Of a stretch of DNA of 19,541 bases, positions 10,046-19,541 are shown piece by piece; within the stretch, counting starts at the first letter, position 1, and every line of letters begins with the position of its first letter. The stretch is from Conidiobolus incongruus B7586 (lineage: Eukaryota; Entomophthoromycota; Entomophthoromycetes; Entomophthorales; Conidiobolaceae). Under the pieces are notes generated by a model that saw only the letters and a list, made by a program, of their open reading frames with translations, was not told the origin of the DNA and ran no database searches. The translations under genes and the position numbers were made by a program. The stretch lies in NCBI GenBank assembly GCA_000697335.1, contig JNEM01016683.1, positions 1-19,541 on the forward strand. Reading direction: 5' to 3'.

Positions 10046-10650
10046 TTAAATTAGAAATAGTAATATAAGAGGAAGAATCGCAACAGTCTATAGTATATTA
10101 TCTAGCTTCATGGTGTTATCATTGAATTTACCAGAAATGCTGGAATTAGTATCATTGCACGATTTAGAGCCAGAAGCCAATCTATCGTATTACTGCTGGT
10201 TACATTTATAATCACACTTGAAAAGATCCGGTAAATTCTTTTGAGCGCATCAATCGGAACGTTTGACAACATTTTCAACTTTGTAGTTCTTTGAATCAAC
10301 CCTTTCCATTATAGAATTCATTATCTTCTTTTTATTAGGTTTGATACACTTTTTGGTGCAATCGTCCTTATCATCTCCAGAGCGGTTAATAAGGCAATTG
10401 AACATTTTAGACTCAGGAACTTTACTGCACTCTTCAGTCACCGCCTCTAGCTTCATGAATACATCAACTTGGTCGACTTGTAAGCCAGCAGCTGTAAAGC
10501 TATATTTACATTCTAAAATCTCAACTTTATCTTAATCATTTTTACATTCTTTCGTCCTCTTCATAGCTTGAGAATCTATCAAATTTTCTTTTTAGAATCA
10601 TTCAATAGTGATCCCAAAATAAGATAATTTCAATATATATGTTTAAATGT
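10046..10650 (-). pseudogene. Decayed Cys-rich paralogue, frame preserved over its 3' part
   Basis: One minus-strand frame from about 10580 down to a TAA at 10046-10048 aligns with the family without a net frameshift. In order it shows KECKND, VEILEC, VDVFMKLE, EECSK, DDCTKKC, NYKVENVV, the signature FKCDYKCNQQ, and a hydrophobic tail ending LPLILLFLI like the GPI signal of the 12544 gene. Four in-frame stops break it (10088, 10190, 10250 and 10532; TAG, TAA, TGA and TAA on the minus strand). Upstream, TTTTGGGATCA near 10625 matches the signal-peptide coding region of the 12544 gene, with a deletion between it and the Cys domain and TTG where the ATG would be. Several cysteines are lost. It is closest to the gene at 11753-12544, its neighbour on the same strand. 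Confidence 0.83.
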
Positions 10651-10659
10651 TTAAGATAA

Positions 10660-11735
10660 TAATATGTTATTAGCTTTATATTTATGACCAATGAAAATAT
10701 TGATATATATGCCTTAATTATAAACAGTTGATCACAATATAATAAAGAACAGTCATAATATATCTTTTTTGTATTATAATAAAATTGAAAAATATTAATA
10801 ATAAAATTTAGTAAAGATTATTTATATTTTTAAATTCATACTTAATCAATCTAAATATAAAAGATATTGTGAGGTATTGGTCTAAGTTATATAAAATATA
10901 ATACTCCAATATAATTTTATAATATTTTATTTTTAATTAAAGATTATTATATTATTATTCACAATGGAATTTTATTTATATACTAAAATTATTCAAAATT
11001 GGTATATATAATAAGAATAAAAATTAAATATATTAATACTAATAATATATTACTATTATAATGATTATTAATGTAGTTTAAGAAATATTCTATATAAAAT
11101 CAAAGTAGTATGATATAATATACATATGCTGATAAGATTATAAAAATGAATGCTAACCTAAATAGAGCAAATTCATTGGTGGAATTTAAAAATCCATAAT
11201 AAATGTTTAATATTTTAATTTTTTATAATGTAAAAGGTTAATAGACTGTTATAGTAATATAACATTAATTTTTAAACGTTTTGACATATGCTTTATATCT
11301 ATTAATCAATATCCCTAGTAATTAATAATATAATTTATTTTGATATTATACTATTTGGAAATTTTGATGAAAAATTCGTTCATTTATGATATAGTTGTAA
11401 TTGATTAAATTGGTTTAAAAAACAATGCCATATTTTTTTGAGATTTATTTACAATTTATTATATATTAAATATTATTAAGAGTTAATGAAGTGATAAATT
11501 GTTATATTAGATAACCATTTTTGTAAATTAAATATATTTTAAAAGCTGTTAATTTCGATTTATTTGAAATATATTCAAATAGTTAAAGATTGAAAAGCGT
11601 CCAAAGTTTAACCTCGAAACATAGTACATTGGTCAAGGTCAATTTTAATTTAAATTATGGAAATAATGACGTTGTTAACAATGATTAGGCGTTGTGATAT
11701 GTAATTAGTACTAAATATACTAATTAAGGAATCAA
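10660..11735. other. AT-rich spacer
   Basis: About 1.1 kb between two minus-strand family members. It must hold the former promoter of the pseudogene at its left end; CCTTAATTA at 10712-10720 is one weak candidate. At 11590-11700 there is a patch of more mixed composition with no open frame. No other feature is supportable. Confidence 0.5.
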
Positions 11736-11741
11736 TTTATT
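11736..11741 (-). terminator. Possible polyadenylation signal AATAAA
   Basis: Read on the minus strand, AATAAA lies about 12 bases after the stop codon of the gene at 11753-12544. The hexamer is common by chance in this composition, so the call rests only on its position. Confidence 0.3.
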
Positions 11742-11752
11742 TGTGTTAGAAA

Positions 11753-12544
11753 TTAAATTAAAAATAAGCAAGTAAGAAGAAAAACAAAAGTGAAAAGTAA
11801 CTTGTTTTCTAGGTGGATGATATTAGCATCAGATTTGCTTGAAGCATTAGAGTCATTACCATTGTTAGATTTGGAGCCTTTGTTGCTGTCTTTGGTATCA
11901 GTAGAATTGGTTGGTTTAGAATCTTTGTCATTATCTTTGCTTTCAGTACCATTCTTAGACTGAGAGCCTTGGTTATTTTCTATAGTATCGGCCCGATTAC
12001 TGGGCTTAGAATCATTACTATCACCTGATGGCTTACCAATCAACTTGTTATACAAATCTTCGTTGCACTTATAATCACATTTCAAAAAATCCGAATAATT
12101 TTTTTGATTACAAGACTCGGTGCATCGCACGGCATCCTCAACCTTGAAATTGGGTAAATCAGCTTTCTTGGCTTGGCAATTTTTGACATTCAGTTGGCTT
12201 TGATAGCCGCAATTCTGGAAGCAGCCTCTCTTTCCATCAACTTTGCAGTAATCAACGCATTCGGAAAAAACCTTCAGATCATCATCGTTACATTTCCAAT
12301 ATTCCGAAAATATTATAACTGTCCTATCAAGTATGTCAGATTCGACTTCTATAGCTTCAAGGGCACATTTTAACTCTTTAATATCTTTATTACATTTCTC
12401 TAACTTTTTACGATATTTAAGGTTATTGGCATTTTCAACAAATTTGCAATCGAAATTAGAAAAACAATCTGGAATTGATTCATTTTGGTTGTTTTGAGCC
12501 AAAATTGATCCCAAAGCAAATAATGAAAGAATAATAAATTTCAT
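11753..12544 (-). CDS. Secreted 14-cysteine, probably GPI-anchored protein
   Basis: An intact intronless gene of 263 aa, paralogous to the gene at 4845. It has a signal peptide (1-17, MKFIILSLFALGSILAQ). The Cys domain has cysteines at 27, 33, 51, 60, 85, 96, 100, 108, 112, 123, 141, 145, 156 and 160 and ends in LKCDYKCNEDLY. A hydrophilic stalk follows (about 170-240), rich in Ser, Asn, Asp and Lys, with several N-glycosylation sequons and a 30-residue internal repeat. The C-terminus is a hydrophobic tail (249-263, ending CLFLI), typical of a GPI attachment signal. The cysteine spacing equals that of the 4845 protein except for one interval (8 instead of 11 residues), while most other positions differ. 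The start ATG has A at -3. It is probably displayed on the cell surface; its molecular role is unknown and no enzyme motif is visible. Confidence 0.88.
   Translation of the reverse strand: MKFIILSLFALGSILAQNNQNESIPDCFSNFDCKFVENANNLKYRKKLEKCNKDIKELKCALEAIEVESDILDRTVIIFSEYWKCNDDDLKVFSECVDYCKVDGKRGCFQNCGYQSQLNVKNCQAKKADLPNFKVEDAVRCTESCNQKNYSDFLKCDYKCNEDLYNKLIGKPSGDSNDSKPSNRADTIENNQGSQSKNGTESKDNDKDSKPTNSTDTKDSNKGSKSNNGNDSNASSKSDANIIHLENKLLFTFVFLLTCLFLI
11849..12013 (-). repeat. Duplicated 30-residue segment in the stalk
   Basis: Within the 263-aa protein, residues 178-202 and 208-232 are repeats offset by exactly 30 residues. Both start with DSKP, run through a T/DT position and end in a NG-x-x-S motif (NGTES and NGNDS). 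The stalk therefore grew at least partly by an in-frame 90-bp duplication. Stalk length also differs strongly between family members, fitting a variable spacer between the Cys domain and the anchor. Confidence 0.6.
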
Positions 12545-12590
12545 GATTATTAATTTTATATACCAAAATTAAATTTTTTTTCTCTTTTTC

Positions 12591-12601
12591 TATATATATA
12601 G
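12591..12601 (-). promoter_or_regulatory. Likely TATA element of the minus-strand gene
   Basis: On the minus strand CTATATATATAG lies about 47 bp before the ATG at 12544 and is followed by a purine tract (GAAAAAGAGAAAAAAAA). Position and context fit a TATA box with a short leader. The GGTTATCAATA block found before the + strand members is absent here. Confidence 0.4.
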
Positions 12602-12649
12602 TGGTGGCATTACTTGATATATAGCAATATTAAGTATCCTTAATTAATA

Positions 12650-13955
12650 AACTTGATATTTATTTCACATTTGGATAATTAACAACCAATTGTTGGGAAA
12701 TGGGAATTATCAATTGTAATACAAATGATACAATATTTCACTAATAATCCCAAATAAATCAAATTTAATAATTTGTTTTTAATTATGGACTAAGTAGCGA
12801 AATTATCTAATAATAATTTTACATATTTTTGTCGCTCATGTGGCAAAAAATAAAATAGATATATTAAACCAGTTAAAATACTATTGGATTAGTATTATTT
12901 TAACTGACCTTGGTAAAATATCACATGATATGTTGATTAAATTTTTCTATGTTAATATAATTGAATATAATTTAAAAAAACACCATTATTCAAATTTGAA
13001 GATAAGGAAAATTCACAAAAATATCAATGTGATGTTACAATTATATTTTAAAATAATATGCACTCTAATTTCAATGAATAATTTGATTAATATACAAATA
13101 TTATTCACTATGAATTTCTTTTTATTATCTCTTTTTAATAAATAACATATTTAAATATGACTGAATTTAACTAAGCTCTGCTTATTTGTTAACGACTTCT
13201 TGAGTTTTTTTCAATCAAATATATTAGAGATTATAATGCTGAAATCAACTGTGAATTTCATTAATGATGTTTGTTATATCAAATATAGAAATACAAAGTA
13301 TATACATGAATACTATAATTTGTATAACTATTTAGTTTGATATCACGTTAAAAATTGAATAATTCTAAACTTAATGATAATTTGGTTTATATCAAAAATA
13401 GGTATGTTTTCTAGTGTCATTTATATTTGAATATTATATTTATTTTATGAGCACAATTGTTATTTTGTACAAAAATGATATATCTAACGAACTATAAATT
13501 TAATATTAATGTTGATTTGAAAATCATTTGAAATGGTTTTATAATTGGTAGTTAAAATTAATAATAGTCAAATATCAAAAATGTTATATTTGGTTAAAAA
13601 TTCCTTAGTAGTAATAAAATTTGTAATACGATTATACTCATAATAGTAGAATATTATATTGTTCTTTTTAATCGCTCACTTTGATCCTTGATGTTTTATT
13701 TCCAAGTGTCAGAGTATTTTATTAAAGTATACACTTTTTCAGTAATAGGTTGCTTTACATTCTAATCAAAGTTTAGGAAATTTTGAACAAATACAGAATT
13801 GGTGAATTAAAAAGTATTGTATATAAATCAACTTGGTGTTATTATGCAAGTTAAAAATGACAAGGGTTATAAGAGGAAATAAATGTTAATTGACATTTCG
13901 GTTTCAATATTTCAGTACAAGTTTTTAATTTTAAATTTTTGAATCAATCAAAATC
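12650..13955. other. AT-rich spacer with one doubtful open frame
   Basis: About 1.3 kb without a convincing gene. A frame at 12840-13145 (+) stays open for about 100 codons but has no ATG at its start. Its product is made almost only of I, N, K, L and F, as expected from AT-rich DNA. A small mixed patch near 13680-13760 has no open frame. Confidence 0.5.
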
Positions 13956-14700
13956 TTATAATGAAAGCAAGAGAGCAAGAGGTAAAGAACTGGTAGGAAA
14001 TAATATGTTATCAAAAGGTAATATATTTGTATTAGGCTTATCCCAGTTACTATGATCAGTATGATTTTTAGACATGGCATCTTCGTTACTGTCTTTATTG
14101 TTAGTCGCATTAATTGACCTAGAATTTTTACCGTTTTTAGTGGCAATACCATTAGTTGACTTAGGGCCATTTCAACTTTCTTTGATGTCGGCTCCGTTAC
14201 TGGGCTTAAAATCATTGCTGACACTTTAGATCCAGTAGCCAATTCTTTATACAAGTGAAAACTGCTTTCGGAATTGCATTTCAAAAACTCAAAAAGTCTT
14301 GCTTTTCAAGTTTCTGAGAAAACCAATCACCTTTGACATTATAATCAAATAATTTGACCCGATCAGACATTCACTTTTGTATGTGAATTTGAACTGAGAT
14401 AAATTTGCTGAAACAAACTTCCTTTTATCCTCATTTTTGTATTTAAAATTACTTTTAATCTATACAGAATGAAATTGGAAATAATTAAAGCTCTTCAATT
14501 ACGCAAATTCTATTTCCATGAATAAAACAGCTTGATCAGATTATACACGAATGCTAGCATTGAACACTTGATTCTGTCTTTTTCACTTTTGTCACTTGAA
14601 AAATATCTAACTTTTTCCACAGCTTAGCAATCTTTCAAAATTTCATTTGGTTTATAATTTAAATCACTTTTATATCTAAATTGTCATTGCCAGTTCTTGC
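13956..14700 (-). pseudogene. Decayed Cys-rich paralogue, most eroded of the set
   Basis: The 3' part aligns with the stalk and tail of the 11753-12544 protein in one frame: SNGADIKES, NGPKSTNG, NNKDSNED, then a hydrophobic end LPLALLLSL and a TAA at 13956-13958. One in-frame stop lies at 14172. A frameshift near 14205-14225 separates this from the Cys-domain part, where FLKCNSESSFHLYKEL replaces the usual FLKCDYKCNEDLYNKL. Further upstream VKLFDYN, EDKRKF, NLSQFKF and EKVRYFSSDKSEKDRIKC still match the family in changing frames. The start is not identifiable; an ATG at 14778-14780 is possible. Only a few of the 14 cysteines survive, so this copy is older or decayed faster than the other two. 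Confidence 0.78.
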
Positions 14701-14789
14701 AGCCAAGGTAGAGGGTTAAATAATATCAATGAATGTTGTATTTCTATAGTTTGTAAATTTTAAATCCTTTTAAGTTTCATGTTATTCTA

Positions 14790-15090
14790 TAGTATTTCAA
14801 TTTAAATAATCTCTTTTTACTTTATTTGGATTCATGAACTTATTAAATAATTTTAAAATTTATTTTCCAAATATTTTAATACAAATTATTTCCTTTTATA
14901 AGATTATCTTTAATATAATATATCAAAAATAAAACAATTTTTTAAACTTTAATTTGGTATTTTTTAAATTCACTCTTTATTATATTTAATATTTTATTAA
15001 TTCCATATTAAATTAACTTTTCATTTAACATTAATATATTAAATTTAATAATTTGATATTTTTAAGATAATGTTATTACTTTAAATTTAA
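14790..15090. other. AT-rich spacer before the transposon cluster
   Basis: Very AT-rich sequence with no open frame or definable repeat. It forms the left flank of the decayed DNA transposon block. Confidence 0.5.
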
Positions 15091-15990
15091 TGGGAAATTT
15101 TTTAATTTCTAATTTTTCAAATATATTATTAGTTTGAAATAAATAAAAATATATAAAGTTAATAGGAAATTATATATTTCAATATATATATATATAATAA
15201 TTTTTTTGATTAAAAAATTAACTTTTTAAAATTAGTTGTTTAATTTAATTATATTTAAACTAAATAGTAATTATCAAAAGTTTTTTATTTTAGTATTAGT
15301 AAAACTTAACCATAAGCCTTTTAAAATTATTTAAAATTTACAAGCAGTTTTTAATAATAAAGCATTATCTAAATTAACAATTTATTGCTAGATAAATCAC
15401 TATAAAATTAAAAAATAATTATTTAAAACCTATTAAAATCTAAATACTAACTTTAATTGTTACTCTTTTAATTGTTAATAAAATGAAAAAATATATTGAA
15501 AAGCACCTTTTTATTTTAGCAAAAGAATTATCTAAGTACTTTAATATTAGTCTTATAAGTATTATATATATATTAAAGTTTAAACTCAAATTGATAAATA
15601 ACAATATAAAATAGGTACCTTAAAATTTAACTAAAGTTTAAAAAAGCTAGAGTAGTTATTATTAAACAAAACTTACTAAAATATTACTAGAAGCTTAAAC
15701 TTTTACAATAAATAATTATAATTGATAAATCTATTCATAGCTTCTAAAATTTACCAATAAAAAGTTGAGGAATTTGTTATAAGATTATTATATTAATATA
15801 TAAAGATTTTTTATCTTATTAATAAAAATAAACAGATGATTTAATAATTAATCTTAATAATAACTTAAATTCCTCCCTAGCTAATTATTATATATAAAAC
15901 AACAACAACAAATATAATTAAAGATACCTATATAAGTTTTATAAAGAGGATCTTTTTTAAAATTATAAAGGAGAAAAAATAATGAAACAT
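15090..15990 (+). mobile_element. Decayed Tc1/mariner copy 1 (5' half)
   Basis: This copy matches the one at 16027 over its first 650 bases with an offset of about 955, for example AACTTAACCATAA at 15303 and at 16256. The match covers a non-coding leader and the N-terminal transposase region, where AKELSKYFNISLISIIYIL (about 15520-15580) looks like a helix-turn-helix DNA-binding segment. At 15712-15732 it reads I-I-I-I-D-K-S, the place of the first catalytic aspartate in the usual I-F-S-D-E-S motif; the Asp is kept and the Glu codon has become AAA. Stops occur in all frames, so it is not coding. Beyond about 15750 the match to the other copies fades. Clear terminal inverted repeats were not identified. 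Confidence 0.55.
15899..15912. repeat. Short (AAC)n microsatellite
   Basis: AACAACAACAACAA is a run of about four to five AAC units within the decayed transposon block. It is the only non-AT simple repeat in this part. Confidence 0.5.
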
Positions 15991-16026
15991 TATTATAATA
16001 TATTTTTTTATTAGTATAGAAATTAA

Positions 16027-17230
16027 GAAATGGCAAATTTTTTAATTTTTGATTTTTTAAATATATTATATATTTTTAAAAATTATATATATATATAATA
16101 TATAGGAAAATAAATATTTTCAAACTATATATATATATATTCAATTTTAATTATTTTTTTATTAAAATATTTTGATTTTAAAATTTATACTTAAATTTAA
16201 TTATGATTAAATTAAATTATAGTTATCAAAAGGCTTTTATTTTTGTATCTTTAAAACTTAACCATAAACTTTTTAAAATCATTTAAAACTTGGAAATAGT
16301 TTATAAAGATGGTATTTTATCTAATATTACCATATAACATTTTGATTTATAATTTTAAAGCTAGAAGGGATATTATTTAAAATTTACCAAAATTTAAAAA
16401 ATTAATTTTTACTATTACTCTTTTATTTACTAATAGAGTAAAAAAATATATTAAGAAATATCTTTTATTTTCTATTAAAGAATTATTAAAGTAATTTAAT
16501 ATTAACTATATAAGTATTTTTTATTTATTTAAGTTTAAGCTTAAATTAATTAATAAAAATATAAAATAAATATTTTATAATTTAACAAAAGTTTAAAAGA
16601 AAACTAAAGTAATTATAGTTAAACTCAACTTATTAAAGTATAAATAAAAATAAAATTTTTACTGTAAATATTTATAATTAATAAATCTTAAATTTTTTTA
16701 TATAATCTTTTACTTAGAAATAAAATCAGATTTTAAGTTAAATTAATCCCCTGTATAAATTCTAATAAATAAGCATTTTAAATATAAATGAATATTAATT
16801 ATTATAATTGATTATAATGATATATAATCTTATTATTTAATATCTTCAGGAAAATCAATTAATAATAAGTTATATATTATTTTTTTTAAATAAAACCATT
16901 TTTAAATGGTATTCTTAATATAAATTAAAGACACTTATTATTTTACATGATAATTATAAAATATATAAAGTTAAAGCTATAAAAAATTTTTTATATAAAA
17001 AAATTAAAAAAAGTTATTATATCTAGTATATTCACTTAATTATAACCTATATAACTATAATTGTTTTAGACAATTAAAAAAACAGCTTATAAGAAAAAAA
17101 ATTCCTACAAACAAATTAAATTGGTTGGTAAAACATTAAATTTCAGTCTTTAATAAAAAGAACTGTTTTTTAAATATTAGAAGCTTACTAAAGGTATAGA
17201 AAAAAGTTATTAATAATAAAAGAGGTTATT
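16027..17230 (+). mobile_element. Decayed Tc1/mariner element, longest copy
   Basis: About 1.2 kb, close to the usual length of a Tc1/mariner element with a transposase of about 330-340 codons. After a 200-bp leader the N-terminus reads YQKAFIFVSLKLNHK (from about 16224), like the QRAFI-type start of fungal Tc1 transposases. The first catalytic site lies at 16680 (N-K-S where D-E-S is expected, both codons changed G to A). The second is seen as HDNYKIYKVKAIKNFLYKK from 16946, matching the family motif DN.P.H.AK...FL. It is followed by the remains of WPPYSPDLNPIEN.W..LK (about 17017-17075), where the acidic codons are now TAA. Many stops interrupt every frame. Identification rests on motif order and on agreement with the copies on either side. 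Confidence 0.65.
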
Positions 17231-17439
17231 AATTTTATATTAGTGATTAATTTTATATATTATTTATTAATTTATTTGTTAAATTTTAATTTTAAAATTA
17301 TGCTATTACTTAATTTCTATATTAATATTATAGGGTGCTCTAATTTTAAAAGAGAGAGTTTATTAATTTTTTAGATCTTTTAAAGAATGACTAAAATAGT
17401 TAAGTGAACTATTCTGGTGTTTTTTTATATTTCTTTATT

Positions 17440-18095
17440 CAATACAAATTGTTTTATTTATTTTAACTTGCTTTAAGGATTTTTATTTTATTCTTATAAT
17501 AATCTTATTTTAGATAATATTATAATAGGTTATAATAGAATCTGAAATCTTTATGTTTAATTTTTTACCAAAATACAAATCAAGATATTAGATTAAGTTA
17601 AATCAACCCTCTCCACAAATCCCTTTAAATAAATATTTTGTTAATAAGTGAATGTTAATTATTATAATAAATTATAATGGAATTTGCTACTTTTATTTAA
17701 TTCCTAAAGGAAAATCAATTAATAGTAAACTTTATATTGTTTTTTTAAATACAAGTATTTTTAACTAGTGTTCTTAATATAATTTGAGAAAACCTACTAT
17801 TTTGCATTATAATTATAAAATATATAAATCTAAAGTTATAAAAAATCTTTTAATTATAAATAACTAGAAAAAACTATTATATCTAGTATACTTTTTAGAT
17901 TATAACCTATATGATTATAAATAATTTAAGTAATTAAAAAACCAACTTATAAAAAAGAAAATTTCTATATAAAATTTAATTAGTTTGTGAAATATTAAAT
18001 TTTAGTTTTTTATAAAAAGAATTATTTATTAAATATTAAATCTTTATTAAAAATATAACAAAAAGCTATTAATAATAAAAAAACTATTAAATTTA
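17440..18095 (+). mobile_element. Decayed Tc1/mariner copy 3 (3' half)
   Basis: From about 17530 this copy follows the 16027 element with an offset of about 860. It shares the stretch after the first catalytic site (E-S-E-I-F-M-F-N-F-L-P-K-Y-K), the GGAAAATCAATTAAT block (17709), the H-Y-N-Y-K-I-Y-K segment in place of H-D-N (17806) and the decayed PDLNPIE region (about 17900). The catalytic Asp codon GAT at the second site reads TAT. An extended leader and N-terminal half are absent, so it is either 5' truncated or the right half of copy 1 split by the middle element. Confidence 0.55.
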
Positions 18096-19541
18096 TATTA
18101 TATATTTATTTTTATATATAATATATTAAAATATTTATTTATTTTTAATTGCAAAAAATTCTTATTATTAAATATATAAAGTAATATAATAATATTATAA
18201 ATATATAGGTAATAGTTTGTTATAAAAAAAATTTATATTAAAAAATTTTAATTTTAATTGTAAATTTATTTCAAAATTAATATATAGTATATTATTTATT
18301 AAAATTCAATAGTAGGTATTTTCAAGTATTATTAATTTCATGTTATATGAATATTTCAACTGTATAATATCTTTAAAAACTAGGCTTTAAAATTTTTATA
18401 ATATTTTATATTTAATTTAATATTGAATTAATTATATTTCTATTCTAAAATCCTAATCTAAATTAAATTTATAAATGAATTCACTATATATATCTAATAA
18501 ATTAATAAAAAATATTCTTTTCTCTCTTAAAATTTCATTATTATATGAATATCATTAAATATTATTGTTTTTAGATTTAAGACTACTTTAATTAATATTT
18601 GTAATTATTGATAATATTTACTATTGAGTTTTGTAATATAATTTGTAAATAAAAGTTATTATTAGAAAAAAATTATAATATACTATGTTAAATTTTTATT
18701 AATCCTGTTTTTTAATATATTGGGACTATATGTCTTAAAGTTTACTTTCTGTTGAGACATTATAGTGGAACATTCAAAAAACTCTTTTACTCTCTTAGTT
18801 GCTTCTGAGTTTAAATAGTTTGTTTAATAAGTGATATAAAATCTAAATAAATTCAAAGAAAAGGAACTAAAATAAATTATTTCATTATTGACCAATAAGG
18901 TTACTTTGAATAAAGAGTAATATTAAATAAACTATTAAATCAAAATAGAGATATATTTCTATAATATAATATTCATATTTAATCATTATGTTAAATAAAA
19001 TTATCATTTATTTAAATAGCAATATAAATATTTTTATTGAAATTTTATTTTATTATATTTTGTTATAACGATAGTAATCATAATTAATCTTATATAGAAA
19101 TACTCTAGATAATAAAATTATAAATGCTATATTAAGTTTATACTTATTTTGATTTTTTATAGTTAATAATATATAATCAATCAAATAAGTATTTTTGAAT
19201 TATAATTAAAATTAGGAAAATTCAATTAATAAAACTAAATATATTCAATAAAATATATATAAATAGAAAGGAAAAGATTTTATTCTTTATTGAGATATCT
19301 TTTTATATATCATAATATATTTTCAATTTATATATTTTAATAATGCTTTAATATTTAAAATATAAGGAAATCTTAAAAATAATTTAAATATTTCATTTTT
19401 ATTAATAATTTGATTTTAAATTTCTTGATATAATTTTTATCAATATTAATGTTTTTAAAATTATATAAATGATTTTTGTTAATTTTATATTCAAATTATT
19501 GTCTTATAAAACAACTGGTATTAATATATTAGAATATTTAT
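18096..19541. other. AT-rich right flank
   Basis: About 1.4 kb of AT-rich DNA to the window end. The first 200 bases may still belong to the last transposon copy. A slightly mixed patch at 18715-18800 holds no open frame. Nothing else is supportable. Confidence 0.55.

Noticed and set aside
10341-10535. Open frame on the + strand over the minus-strand pseudogene
   Set aside because: Shadow of the family reading frame on the other strand.
10046-10580. Reassigned stop codons as an explanation for the in-frame stops
   Set aside because: All three stop codons occur in the pseudogene, while both intact paralogues end in TAA at the expected place and have none internally.
12173-12373. Open frame on the + strand inside the second intact gene
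   Set aside because: Antisense shadow of the 263-aa protein on the minus strand.
12840-13145. 101-codon open frame on the + strand
   Set aside because: It lacks an ATG at its start, its product is nearly all I, N, K, L and F, and it shows no signal peptide, motif or relation to neighbours. One such frame is not surprising by chance in six frames of 19 kb.
15183-16140. TA-rich runs as possible CRISPR or satellite structure
   Set aside because: Runs of TATATA are short, irregular and expected from composition; there is no regular repeat-spacer pattern.

Overview
This window looks like part of a very AT-rich nuclear genome of an early-diverging fungus or a similar microbial eukaryote. Intergenic DNA is almost all A and T, the two intact genes have no introns, and there is a TATA-type promoter. 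The intact genes encode small secreted, Cys-rich proteins with signals for a GPI anchor. An AT-rich zoopagomycete such as Conidiobolus or its relatives would fit, but nothing here proves the lineage. There is no rRNA, tRNA or CRISPR signal and no bacterial-style operon.

The core of the window (4.8-14.7 kb) is a tandem family of five related loci. Two are intact: 4845-5606 (+) and 11753-12544 (-). Three are decayed: about 8872-9539 (+), about 10046-10650 (-) and about 13956-14700 (-). Family members have a signal peptide, a domain with 14 cysteines, a Ser/Asn/Lys-rich stalk and a hydrophobic C-terminus. The two intact proteins keep the same cysteine spacing in 12 of 13 intervals while most other residues differ. 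I do not recognise the family by name. The pseudogenes show it was once larger: most of their cysteines are still in place, one keeps its reading frame over its whole 3' part, and one shares an unusually well-conserved 80-bp stretch with the intact + strand gene.

The left part (1-4.7 kb) is AT-rich DNA with three islands of more mixed composition. Two (about 395-600 and 1081-1356) look like weak solo-LTR remnants. The third (about 3612-4043) is an unrecognised coding-like fragment on the minus strand. Between the first two family members lie possible LTR-retroelement fossils: an RNase H-like fragment near 7067-7300 and an LTR end with a primer-binding-site-like sequence near 8405-8512.

The right part (about 15.09-18.1 kb) is a cluster of strongly decayed Tc1/mariner DNA transposon copies, all in + orientation. 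They are recognised by matching blocks between copies and by remains of the DDE transposase motifs. The last 1.4 kb and most spacers hold nothing that I can support. Overall this is a gene-poor, repeat-eroded region in which a surface-protein family is duplicating and decaying.
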